Shown piece by piece: positions 1 through 6,885 of a DNA stretch of 64,000 bases. Source of the DNA: Candidatus Gastranaerophilales bacterium (GTDB taxonomy: Bacteria > Cyanobacteriota > Vampirovibrionia > Gastranaerophilales > Gastranaerophilaceae); NCBI GenBank assembly GCA_944326685.1, contig CALVEV010000001.1:1-64000 (forward strand), given 5' to 3'. Each line of letters opens with the position of its first letter. Within the stretch, counting starts at the first letter, position 1. The notes below the pieces were generated by a model, which saw nothing but the letters and a program-made list of their open reading frames with translations, was not told the DNA's origin and did no database searches. The translations under genes and the position numbers were made by a program.

Positions 1-12
1 TTATAAATAAAA

Positions 13-1221
13 TTAAGCAATAATTTTATCTACAACACCAGCACCAACGGTACGTCCACCTTCTCTGATAGCGAATCTCATACCTTCTTCGATAGCTACA
101 GGAGCGATTAATTCAACTTCCATAACAACGTTATCACCAGGCATTACCATTTCGCCGTCAAATTTGATAGAACCAGTTACGTCAGTTGTTCTGATATAGA
201 ACTGAGGACGATATCCTGGGAAGAATGGAGTGTGACGTCCACCTTCATCTTTTGTTAAAACGTAAACGTTAGCAGTAAATTTAGTGTGCGGGTGAATAGT
301 ACCAGGTTTTGCTAAAACTTGACCACGTTGGATTTCAGTTTTATCAACACCTCTTAATAAAGCACCTACGTTATCACCAGCTTGACCTTGGTCTAATGAT
401 TTACGGAACATTTCAACACCTGTAACAGTTGTTTTCTTAGTTTCGCCAAGACCAACTAATTCTACTTCGTCACCAACTTTAACAATACCACGTTCAACAC
501 GGCCAGTAGCAACTGTACCACGACCTGTAATTGAGAAGATATCTTCAATTGGCATTAAGAATGGTTTGTCTAAATCACGTTCTGGAGTTGGGAAGTAAGA
601 ATCGATTGCATCCATTAATTCCCAAATTTTATCAACCCATTTATCAGCTCCACGTTGAATTGTTGGGTTAGCTTGAACTGCTTCTAAAGCTTTTAAAGCT
701 GAACCGTGGATGAATGGAATGTTATCGCCATCAAATTCATATGATGATAATAGTTCTCTAACTTCCATTTCTACTAATTCTAGTAATTCTGGATCATCAA
801 CCATATCACATTTATTTAAGAATACTACTAAGTTAGGAACACCAACCTGACGAGCAAGTAGAATGTGTTCACGAGTTTGAGGCATTGCACCATCTGTTGC
901 TGCAACTACTAGAATTGCACCATCCATTTGAGCAGCACCAGTGATCATGTTTTTAACATAGTCAGCGTGGCCTGGGCAGTCAACGTGTGCATAGTGTCTT
1001 GTAGCTGTTTCGTATTCTACGTGAGCTGTAGAAATGGTTATACCTCTTGCTTTTTCTTCAGGAGCAGCATCGATTTCATCGAATTTTTTTAATTCTGCTT
1101 GTCCTGCTGCAGCTAATGTAGCTGTAATAGCAGCTGTTAATGTTGTTTTACCGTGGTCAACGTGGCCAATTGTACCTACGTTAACGTGTGGTTTCGTACG
1201 TTCATACTTTTCACGTGCCAT
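13..1221 (-). CDS. tuf: Elongation factor Tu
   Basis: GTPase that delivers aminoacyl-tRNA to the ribosomal A site. The 402-residue product carries the P-loop GHVDHGKT at residues 19-26, DCPGH at 81-85 and NKCD at 136-139, followed by the two beta-barrel domains, ending VVDKIIA. Length is close to the family norm of about 394-409. The start is supported by an AAGGAG ribosome site about 10 nt upstream. A TTGACA-N16-TAGAAT promoter lies about 70 bp upstream, so the gene can be transcribed on its own here. The following gene is outside the window. The sequence style ([15 protein letters not shown]) resembles cyanobacterial EF-Tu, and this is one reason for the lineage guess. Confidence 0.98.
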   Translation of the reverse strand: MAREKYERTKPHVNVGTIGHVDHGKTTLTAAITATLAAAGQAELKKFDEIDAAPEEKARGITISTAHVEYETATRHYAHVDCPGHADYVKNMITGAAQMDGAILVVAATDGAMPQTREHILLARQVGVPNLVVFLNKCDMVDDPELLELVEMEVRELLSSYEFDGDNIPFIHGSALKALEAVQANPTIQRGADKWVDKIWELMDAIDSYFPTPERDLDKPFLMPIEDIFSITGRGTVATGRVERGIVKVGDEVELVGLGETKKTTVTGVEMFRKSLDQGQAGDNVGALLRGVDKTEIQRGQVLAKPGTIHPHTKFTANVYVLTKDEGGRHTPFFPGYRPQFYIRTTDVTGSIKFDGEMVMPGDNVVMEVELIAPVAIEEGMRFAIREGGRTVGAGVVDKIIA

Positions 1222-1289
1222 GAGATTAATCTCCTTTTCTCTTCATGTATTACTACGTTAACTTTTTTTACTAAGTTACTCTTATCACT

Positions 1290-1317
1290 ATTCTATACTC
1301 TCAAACAATATTGTCAA
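1290..1317 (-). promoter_or_regulatory. Promoter of tuf
   Basis: On the minus strand TTGACA (1312-1317) is followed after 16 nt by TAGAAT (1290-1295), close to the sigma-70-type consensus. It leaves a leader of about 60 nt before the tuf start. Confidence 0.6.
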
Positions 1318-1444
1318 TCCTATAAAAAACACATAACACCTATGTTATGGATATGTTCTTGTTTTTTAATGTAAAGAATTTGTTACATGCTACATGTATA
1401 AATAGCAATTTTTTATTCTATATATACTTTATATATACATAAGC

Positions 1445-1450
1445 TATAAT
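1445..1450 (+). promoter_or_regulatory. -10 box of the 1465 gene
   Basis: A perfect TATAAT stands 14 nt before the chosen ATG. No good -35 box is visible in the AT-rich stretch upstream. Confidence 0.4.
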
Positions 1451-1464
1451 AAATGAGGTCTATC

Positions 1465-1848
1465 ATGAATTCATTCGGAAATGCTGCTCTTACTGGGCTC
1501 GCTTGGGGAGCTGCAGATTTATCAAACATAGTATTTGGAGGACTAACCTCATACGGAATGTACCGTAGCGGTATAGATCCATTTAATACTTTATACGTAA
1601 ATTTAGATAGTCCTAGTGGTTTTTCTTCTTGGGCACATCCTTCTTACGCATCAAAAGTTAATGTAGAACTTAATGCTCAAGGGATTGATACTACATTTGC
1701 CCCGTTAGCATCTGCTATTACTAACCCATTTAGTGGTGGTTTATTTGGTGGCGGAATTTTTGGGTATGGGTTCCCTACTTCAACTTTTGTAACCTCTACT
1801 ACGTATTTACCACTTGGTGCTAAACCAACTATTGGTTTTTGGGCTTAA
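1465..1848 (+). CDS. Small glycine/aromatic-rich protein of unknown function
   Basis: I do not recognise this 127-residue protein. It is rich in Gly, Ser, Thr, Phe and Tyr, with no charged domain and no clear catalytic motif. Runs such as NPFSGGLFGGGIFGYGF near residues 92-108 suggest a flexible or aggregating, possibly surface or envelope, protein. An ATG at 1453 is also in frame, but I chose 1465. The TATAAT at 1445-1450 would start transcription near 1457, and GAGG at 1455-1458 sits 6 nt before 1465. It stands alone between tuf, read the other way, and hydG. Confidence 0.6.
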   Translation: MNSFGNAALTGLAWGAADLSNIVFGGLTSYGMYRSGIDPFNTLYVNLDSPSGFSSWAHPSYASKVNVELNAQGIDTTFAPLASAITNPFSGGLFGGGIFGYGFPTSTFVTSTTYLPLGAKPTIGFWA

Positions 1849-1909
1849 CTTAAAGGTCTTTACATTTACTCTTCAAGTAATACCATGTTGTATATAAGAG
1901 GAGTGAATA

Positions 1910-3328
1910 ATGTATAATCCTAAATCAAAATTAGCCGAAGAATTTATTTGTGATGCTGAAGTTCTTGAAACTTTAGATTATGCTGAGAAAAACAAAAACA
2001 ATGTAGAAGTTATTGATAAAATACTTGAAAAAGCTCGTCAAATGAAAGGTTTAACTCATAGAGAAGCATCTGTTTTATTGGCGTGCGAACTTGAAGATAA
2101 AAACAAAGAAATTTTCAAATTAGCAAATGATATTAAACAAGCATATTATGGGAATAGAATTGTTTTATTTGCTCCTTTGTATTTATCAAACTATTGTGTA
2201 AATGGTTGTGTATATTGCCCTTATCATGCTAAAAATAAACATATTCCTCGTAAAAAAATGACACAAGAGGAAATAAAAGCAGAAGTTATTGCATTACAAG
2301 ATATGGGACATAAAAGATTAGCGATTGAAACAGGTGAAGATCCTGTTAATAATCCAATTGAGTATGTTTTAGAATCATTAAAAACTATATATAGTGTTCA
2401 TCATAAGAATGGTGCAATAAGACGTGCAAATGTTAATATTGCCGCTACTACAGTTGAAAATTATAGAAAATTAAAAGAAGCTGGGATTGGTACTTATATT
2501 TTATTCCAAGAAACTTATCATAAAGAAAGATACGAAAACTTACATCCAACAGGGCCTAAACATAATTATGCATATCATACAGAAGCTATGGATAGAGCTA
2601 TGGAAGGAGGTATTGATGATGTTGGATTGGGTGTTTTATATGGATTATCAACATATAAATATGAATTTGCTGCATTATTAATGCATGCAGAACATTTAGA
2701 AGCTGTTTATGGTGTTGGACCTCATACTATAAGTGTTCCAAGAATTAGAAAAGCTGATGATATTGATCCGTCTGCTTTTGAAAATGGTATTGATGATGAT
2801 ACTTTTGTTAAAATTGTTGCTTGTATAAGAATAGCTGTTCCATATACAGGTATGATTGTTTCTACAAGAGAATCAAAAGAAGTTAGAGATAGAGTGTTGC
2901 ATCTAGGAGTTTCACAAATAAGTGGCGGTTCTAAAACAAGTGTTGGTGGATATTCTGAACCATCAGAAGAAGCTGAAGAATCTGCTCAATTTGATGTAAC
3001 AGATAGAAGATCTCTTGATGAGGTTATTCATTGGCTTTTAGAATTAGGTTATGTTCCTAGTTTCTGTACTGCTTGTTATAGAAAAGGTAGAACTGGTGAT
3101 AATTTCATGGATGTTTGCAAGGCTAAAAATATCCATCATTTCTGTCATCCTAATGCAATATTAACTTTGAAAGAGTATTTAGAAGATTATGCGTCTGATG
3201 AAACTAAAAAAGCAGGGGACAAATTAATTGAAAGAGAGATTGAACAAATCGAAGATGATATAATGAAAGAAAAGGTTAGAGAAAATCTCAAAAAAATAGA
3301 ATCAGGACAACGTGATTTCAGTTTTTAG
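1910..3328 (+). CDS. hydG: [FeFe]-hydrogenase maturase HydG
   Basis: Radical SAM tyrosine lyase that makes the CO and CN ligands of the H-cluster. The radical SAM motif CX3CX2C is C96, C100 and C103. The C-terminal motif typical of HydG is exact: CX2CX22C at C386, C389 and C412, the site of the auxiliary cluster. The 472-residue length is normal. The start is supported by AAGAGGAG 8 nt upstream. It heads a run hydG-bioB-DUF1643 on one strand. HydE, HydF and the hydrogenase itself are not in this window. Its presence implies a fermentative, hydrogen-metabolising anaerobe. Confidence 0.95.
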   Translation: MYNPKSKLAEEFICDAEVLETLDYAEKNKNNVEVIDKILEKARQMKGLTHREASVLLACELEDKNKEIFKLANDIKQAYYGNRIVLFAPLYLSNYCVNGCVYCPYHAKNKHIPRKKMTQEEIKAEVIALQDMGHKRLAIETGEDPVNNPIEYVLESLKTIYSVHHKNGAIRRANVNIAATTVENYRKLKEAGIGTYILFQETYHKERYENLHPTGPKHNYAYHTEAMDRAMEGGIDDVGLGVLYGLSTYKYEFAALLMHAEHLEAVYGVGPHTISVPRIRKADDIDPSAFENGIDDDTFVKIVACIRIAVPYTGMIVSTRESKEVRDRVLHLGVSQISGGSKTSVGGYSEPSEEAEESAQFDVTDRRSLDEVIHWLLELGYVPSFCTACYRKGRTGDNFMDVCKAKNIHHFCHPNAILTLKEYLEDYASDETKKAGDKLIEREIEQIEDDIMKEKVRENLKKIESGQRDFSF

Positions 3329-3350
3329 AGATTAGAATAAAGGGATAAAA

Positions 3351-4274
3351 ATGGAAGCAGTATTAGATAAACAACAATTAATAGATTTATATAACAAAGA
3401 TTTAGATGAATTATTAGAAATATCTTCAAAATATATGTCTAATAATATAGAATTTTGTTCATTAGTAAACGCAAGAAACGGCAAATGTTCACAAAATTGT
3501 CGTTATTGTGCTCAAAGTTCTCATTATAGAACAGATATCGAAGATTATCCTTTAATATCTGTTGAAGAAGCTAAAAAGGCTGCTATAGAATCAAAATCAC
3601 ATGGTGCATTTAGATTTGCAGTTGTAACTAGCGGAAAAAGTCCTGATGAAGAAGATTTTGATAAGGTTGTAAATCTAATCAAAGGTGTTAATGAAATTGA
3701 TGGAGTAAGAAGTTGTGCTAGTATCGGTATTTTAACAGAAGAACAAGCTAAAGCTCTTGCTGATGCAGGACTAAAGAGATTCCATCATAATATTAATACA
3801 TCTGAAAGCTACTATCCATCAGTTTGTACAACTCACACTTGGCAGGATAGATTAAATACTTGTAAATTAGTTAAAAAATATGGCATGGAGTTATGCTGTG
3901 GTGTAATTCTTGGAATGGGTGAGTCTGTTGAACAAAGAGTTGAAATGGCTTTAGAATTAGCCGAAATTCAACCTGAATCTATCCCTATTAATATTTTAAT
4001 GCCAATAGAAGGAACTCCTTTTGAAGGATACCTTGATAAAATTGATGAAGAAAATGTTTTAAGAACTCTTGCTATATTTAAAATAGCGAACCCTAAATCT
4101 GTTTTAAGATTTTGCGGCGGTAGAATGAGATTATCAGAAGAAAATCAAGAATTGGCTTTAAGAACTTGTGTTGAAGGTATTTTGACAGGTAACTATTTAA
4201 CAACAACAGGGAAAACTACTGAAGAAGATATCAAAACTGTTGAGAAATTAGGTAAAAATCTTTTGGAGAACTAA
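3351..4274 (+). CDS. bioB: Biotin synthase (anaerobe-type variant)
   Basis: Radical SAM enzyme that inserts sulfur into dethiobiotin. The CX3CX2C motif is C46, C50 and C53. HHNINTS (145-151) matches the family's YNHNLDT region, and GMGES and PINILMPIEGTPF are typical. Aligned by eye to E. coli BioB, C122 and the C182/C183 pair match Cys128 and Cys188, and R253 matches Arg260. The position of Cys97, a ligand of the sacrificial 2Fe-2S cluster, is A90. An extra cysteine, C255, lies beside R253. This fits the recently described type II BioB of obligate anaerobes with a different auxiliary cluster. HydE, a relative, was considered, but the substrate-region motifs are those of BioB. It follows hydG by 22 nt with its own AAAGGG ribosome site. 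Confidence 0.88.
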   Translation: MEAVLDKQQLIDLYNKDLDELLEISSKYMSNNIEFCSLVNARNGKCSQNCRYCAQSSHYRTDIEDYPLISVEEAKKAAIESKSHGAFRFAVVTSGKSPDEEDFDKVVNLIKGVNEIDGVRSCASIGILTEEQAKALADAGLKRFHHNINTSESYYPSVCTTHTWQDRLNTCKLVKKYGMELCCGVILGMGESVEQRVEMALELAEIQPESIPINILMPIEGTPFEGYLDKIDEENVLRTLAIFKIANPKSVLRFCGGRMRLSEENQELALRTCVEGILTGNYLTTTGKTTEEDIKTVEKLGKNLLEN

Positions 4275-4924
4275 TGGAAAAAGAAGTAAAAGAAATCAGC
4301 AAAAAATTCGATAACAGTAAAACAATTCTACTACCTAAAGAATTAAATTCTGATTGTTATGCAATTTATTCTAAGGAAGAATTTGATGATGCTGATGATG
4401 AGCTTTTAGTTGATGGCAAGGCTTATAAACATAGATTATATTTCTATAAAAAGAATCCTCAATCAACTTCAAATAAAGTTTTGACTTTTATTCTATTTAA
4501 TTCAGGAACATTAAATCACAATAAACAAGATGTAATAATTGAAAACTGTTTGCACATTGCAGGTAAGGAATATGGCGCTATTGAAATATTTTCAATATTT
4601 ACATTAAGAACATTGGATAAGATTGATTCTGTTTCAGAAAATGCAATATTAGATGCAGTAAGAGCTGATTTATCAAAAAATGATATTGTTTTGGCTTACG
4701 GGGATAAGCTAGATAGAACAGAAAAATATTTTTCTATGACTGATGAAGATTTAGATAAAATTAATAAAGTATGTGAGATAAAGATTAAAGAACTTTTGAA
4801 TTTCTTATATTCAGATAAGAAGCGCAAAGGAAAAATATTTGTGTTTGGTTTAACAGAATCAGGCAACCCTAAATCAATTTTAGACTACGAACCTGAAAAG
4901 AAGTGTTTGACTGAGTTTAGATAA
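4274..4924 (+). CDS. DUF1643 family protein
   Basis: The 216-residue protein matches the DUF1643 pattern: a core strand VLTFILFNSGTLN, then EIFSIFTLRTLD, the strand DIVLAYGDKL, and a C-terminal KIFVFGLTESGNPKSILDY, which corresponds to the family's C-G-T-G-P-HPL ending. Biochemical function is unknown. The start codon overlaps the bioB stop (TAATG), so the two are translationally coupled. The last 34 bp of coding sequence (4886-4919) recur almost exactly at 5846-5879. The gene end therefore marks the left edge of an inserted segment. Confidence 0.7.
   Translation: MEKEVKEISKKFDNSKTILLPKELNSDCYAIYSKEEFDDADDELLVDGKAYKHRLYFYKKNPQSTSNKVLTFILFNSGTLNHNKQDVIIENCLHIAGKEYGAIEIFSIFTLRTLDKIDSVSENAILDAVRADLSKNDIVLAYGDKLDRTEKYFSMTDEDLDKINKVCEIKIKELLNFLYSDKKRKGKIFVFGLTESGNPKSILDYEPEKKCLTEFR
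4886..4919. repeat. Left 34-bp direct repeat bounding an inserted segment
   Basis: Positions 4886-4919 and 5846-5879 match at 32 of 34 bases in the same orientation (differences at 4894/5854 and 4903/5863). The left copy is the 3' end of the DUF1643 gene. Confidence 0.85.
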
Positions 4925-4937
4925 GTTAATTATTAGG

Positions 4938-4968
4938 TTGACATTAATAAAAATATAGTAAATAATAT
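4938..4968 (+). promoter_or_regulatory. Promoter of the candidate antitoxin RNA
   Basis: TTGACA (4938-4943) stands 19 nt before TAATAT (4963-4968). The stretch ATAGTAAATAATAT is shared with the promoter of the small RNA at 8910, and TATAGTAAA with the opposing promoter at 5200-5215. Confidence 0.5.
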
Positions 4969-4973
4969 ATATA

Positions 4974-5054
4974 CAGGGTGACAGGTTGCCAACCTGCCAA
5001 ATGCCCTAGAGAAGTCTCAATGGTTCTTATCTTTTATGGTAAGAGCCATTTTTT
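4974..5054 (+). ncRNA. Candidate antisense (antitoxin) RNA of a par/Fst-like locus
   Basis: About 80 nt, from the promoter just upstream to an intrinsic terminator. It begins CAGGGTGACAGG and folds a hairpin CAGGTT-GCC-AACCTG (4982-4996) inside an AGGG/CCCT stem. It ends in the stem ATGGTTCTTA (5020-5029) / TAAGAGCCAT (5040-5049) followed by six T. It is antisense to the last nine codons and stop of the 26-residue ORF at 5027-5107. It also carries GAAGTCTCAA (5011-5020), complementary to a loop in that ORF's leader (5140-5149). No SRP, 6S or tmRNA signature is present. Confidence 0.55.
5020..5054 (+). terminator. Intrinsic terminator of the antisense RNA
   Basis: A 10-bp stem (one G-U pair), 5020-5029 with 5040-5049, and a loop of 10 nt followed by TTTTTT. 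The U-run is only on the plus strand, so the end of the opposing mRNA is not fixed by it. Confidence 0.75.
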
Positions 5055-5107
5055 AATATGTATAAAATCAATATTAGCAAAATTAATGTTAAATTGATAT
5101 TCTCCAT
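5027..5107 (-). CDS. 26-residue hydrophobic peptide, candidate type I toxin
   Basis: The ORF encodes MENINLTLILLILILYILK followed by NGSYHKR. This is a polar N-terminus, one short membrane-spanning stretch of Leu/Ile (about residues 6-18) and a basic tail, as in type I toxins of the Fst/TxpA/Ldr kind. A very strong ribosome site, AAGGGGG, sits 6 nt before the ATG. The GG and preceding bases of that site lie in a long leader stem, UAGAAAGG (5117-5124) pairing with CCUUUCUA (5172-5179). The full-length mRNA would therefore be poorly translated. The 3' part of the ORF is covered by the antisense RNA on the plus strand. The ORF is too short for ordinary gene callers. Function is inferred from architecture only. 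Confidence 0.55.
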   Translation of the reverse strand: MENINLTLILLILILYILKNGSYHKR

Positions 5108-5195
5108 ATTAGACCCCCTTTCTAGTCAGGAACTAACCCGAAGTCTCAACATTATTGTCTGCTAGTTCTTTTAGAAAGGACATCTTTTACCCTGT
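5108..5195 (-). promoter_or_regulatory. Structured leader of the candidate toxin mRNA
   Basis: Read on the minus strand from about 5195. An 8-bp stem (5172-5179 with 5117-5124) masks part of the ribosome site. A 6-bp inner stem GAACUA/UAGUUC (5163-5168 with 5130-5135) follows. The loop holds UUGAGACUUC (5140-5149), complementary to the antisense RNA. Confidence 0.5.
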
Positions 5196-5199
5196 ATTA

Positions 5200-5205
5200 A
5201 TTATA
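5200..5205 (-). promoter_or_regulatory. -10 box of the candidate toxin mRNA
   Basis: TATAAT on the minus strand, preceded by TATAGTAAA and followed 4 nt later by ACAGGGT. The same blocks in the same spacing form the opposing antisense promoter. The -35 region is weak. Confidence 0.45.
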
Positions 5206-5255
5206 TTTACTATAATAATTCATAATCTTAAAATTTAAAAGAAAAATATAACATT

Positions 5256-5462
5256 CTATTCTTTTTCAAACTTAATTTTATAACCAAGTATTTCACAAAT
5301 TAAAATTATTTCTTCAAATTTAATTGTCTTTCTTGAAAGTTTTTGGGATAAATTATGCATAGAATAATTTTTCCCTGTACGCTTTGTCATTTCCTCCGCA
5401 ATTTTTGTTAGGGTTACATTTTCTAGTGCTAATAATGATTTTATATTTTCTCGTAAATTCAT
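5256..5462 (-). CDS. Small HTH-type regulator-like protein
   Basis: The 68-residue protein has the helical pattern of a short XRE/lambda-repressor-like domain: LTKIAEEMTKRTGKNYSMHNLSQKL looks like the helix 2-turn-helix 3 region, followed by ICEILGYKIKF. It lies inside the inserted segment next to the candidate toxin locus. Two 14-bp direct repeats (5507-5520 and 5527-5540) in the intergenic space upstream are possible binding sites. No start-site signal is strong. It could control the segment's genes, but this is inference. Confidence 0.6.
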   Translation of the reverse strand: MNLRENIKSLLALENVTLTKIAEEMTKRTGKNYSMHNLSQKLSRKTIKFEEIILICEILGYKIKFEKE

Positions 5463-5472
5463 ACTATTTATA

Positions 5473-5501
5473 TTGACATAGATATGTAATGTTGTTAATA
5501 T
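5473..5501 (+). promoter_or_regulatory. Promoter of the 5581 gene
   Basis: TTGACA (5473-5478), then 17 nt, then TAATAT (5496-5501). Transcription would start just before the two 14-bp repeats. Confidence 0.5.
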
Positions 5502-5506
5502 GTTAA

Positions 5507-5540
5507 ATATAAAGCTGATTAATTATATATAAAGCTGATT
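5507..5540. repeat. Two 14-bp direct repeats, possible operator
   Basis: ATATAAAGCTGATT occurs at 5507-5520 and again at 5527-5540, one 20-bp period (two helical turns) apart. They lie between the divergent HTH gene and the 5581 gene. Confidence 0.55.
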
Positions 5541-5580
5541 GTATGTAAAAAAAATTAATATTTTTATTATTAGAGGTAAT

Positions 5581-5826
5581 ATGCATAAACAAGAGAAATT
5601 AATAAGTCCTATTAAACTTAAAATTATTGAAATTAGCGAAGAATTACACATAATATTGGAAAACATAAAAGGATTGAATGATATTCTGCTTCAATATTCA
5701 GTTGATAATATATACGAAAATGAAACAGCAGTATTAACTCTTATAACAGTAATTAATGAAAAAATTAATTTGTTTTATGATTCATATGATAAATTTGAAA
5801 ATTTATTGTATAAAGAGGATTTTTAA
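5581..5826 (+). CDS. Small helical protein of unknown function
   Basis: The 81-residue product is not recognised. It is predicted mostly alpha-helical, with long amphipathic stretches such as KLKIIEISEELHIILENIKG and a C-terminal NLFYDSYDKFENLLYKEDF, and no Cys or His cluster. I chose the ATG at 5581, which has AGAGG 5 nt upstream, over an upstream in-frame start at 5539 inside the repeat region. It lies within the 926-bp inserted segment and ends about 20 bp before the right boundary repeat. Confidence 0.5.
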   Translation: MHKQEKLISPIKLKIIEISEELHIILENIKGLNDILLQYSVDNIYENETAVLTLITVINEKINLFYDSYDKFENLLYKEDF

Positions 5827-5844
5827 ATGCAGTTATAAATAAAT

Positions 5845-6831
5845 TTACGAACCAGAAAAGAAATGTTTGACTGAGTTTACACAGTTATAGAATTTTGAAA
5901 CAGTTTTTTCTGTTAGTTTTCCCCAGTTAATCCAATGTTGTGGGAATTGTTTTGTGTAATTTGATTTTGGATAATTTTCAGTATCTAAAAATTTATTTTC
6001 ACAAAGATTTGGTTTTAAAACTCCATTTTTATCAAACACTAATGACATTTCACCAAATGAATCTAAGTTAGCACCAAAATTTTTATCTTTTGCAAAGCCT
6101 GTTGATGCAATTTTTACAGGTTCCCCTCTTTCTGATGTTTCCCAACGGTTTGTTTGTCTATGGTCGTGTCCACCTATAATGACATCAATCCCACCTATTT
6201 TTGAAAACTCTTTATAATAATCAATATCATGTCTGTCATACTTGCCATGTCCTGAATATTCTCCTGTGTGAGCTAATAGAACAATTTTATTAACTCCTTT
6301 TGATTCAAGGTTAGTTACTTCTTGTCTTATGGTTTGGATTGATTCTTGAAGGTCTTTTGTTTTGATATTTTCATTATCTTTTCTTTTTAATCTAGGTTTA
6401 AAATCAACAGGAGCAAGCCCAATTATTCCGATATTGTTTACAACTTTTACATCTGTAATTTGATTTTTAAGAGGATTTTCACTTGTGTAATAAACATTTG
6501 TTCCTACAAATTTGTTTTCTAATCCATATTTTTTTATTGATTTGCTAAGTCGTTTTCCTTTTTCTAGATCTCTGTTTCCTGTTGCGGTTGCATCTACATA
6601 ATCTTTAACAAAATTAGATACAATTCTTTCGTTTTGTGGGAATCGATTGAACATATCACCAGCTGCAAGTGTAAGATTATTTTCGTTAGGATGAGATTTA
6701 TAAAACTCATCTCGAGCAGTGATAAATGAATCGATATTGTTTGTATTCTCGTGAATATCGTTAAAATGCACAATATTAACCCTATCTAAGGGTTGAGGTT
6801 TGTGTCTAAATTGTAACCAGATATCTGTCAT
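5845..6831 (-). CDS. Metallophosphoesterase, 5'-nucleotidase-like, with altered GNH motif
   Basis: The calcineurin-like phosphoesterase fold shows HFNDIHE (D25, H27), AAGDMFNR (G58-D59), LLAHTGE (H188) and GGHDH (220-224), as in the UshA/5'-nucleotidase and 2',3'-cyclic phosphodiesterase group. The usual GNHD/E motif reads GNRD at 85-88, so the catalytic histidine is an arginine; the protein may be impaired or changed in specificity. There is no signal peptide, so it should be cytoplasmic, unlike UshA. Its 328 residues are the catalytic domain only. The last 11 codons lie in the 34-bp boundary repeat. Confidence 0.8.
   Translation of the reverse strand: MTDIWLQFRHKPQPLDRVNIVHFNDIHENTNNIDSFITARDEFYKSHPNENNLTLAAGDMFNRFPQNERIVSNFVKDYVDATATGNRDLEKGKRLSKSIKKYGLENKFVGTNVYYTSENPLKNQITDVKVVNNIGIIGLAPVDFKPRLKRKDNENIKTKDLQESIQTIRQEVTNLESKGVNKIVLLAHTGEYSGHGKYDRHDIDYYKEFSKIGGIDVIIGGHDHRQTNRWETSERGEPVKIASTGFAKDKNFGANLDSFGEMSLVFDKNGVLKPNLCENKFLDTENYPKSNYTKQFPQHWINWGKLTEKTVSKFYNCVNSVKHFFSGS
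5846..5879. repeat. Right 34-bp direct repeat bounding an inserted segment
   Basis: Second copy of the repeat at 4886-4919. Here it is read antisense as the last 11 codons and part of the stop of the metallophosphoesterase gene. The likely history is two convergent genes with overlapping 3' ends, split by a 926-bp insertion that duplicated the overlap. Confidence 0.85.
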
Positions 6832-6873
6832 ATTGGTATAAAACTAATAATCGTAATTTTTTGCTATTGGTGC

Positions 6874-6879
6874 TAAAAT
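6874..6879 (+). promoter_or_regulatory. Extended -10 box, leaderless CDF gene
   Basis: TGC plus TAAAAT ends exactly 6 nt before the ATG at 6886, so transcription would begin at or next to the start codon. No Shine-Dalgarno is present. The same arrangement occurs at 21316 and 34023. Confidence 0.5.
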
Positions 6880-6885
6880 CAAGTT

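Noticed and set aside
3351-4274. HydE maturase, because the gene follows hydG
   Set aside because: The motifs CSQNCRYC, HHNINTS and PINILMPIEGTPF are those of biotin synthase, a related but distinct radical SAM family.
4974-5054. SRP RNA, 6S RNA or tmRNA
   Set aside because: The conserved SRP GGAA tetraloop helix, the 6S bulge and the tmRNA alanine-like ends are all missing, and the RNA is too short.
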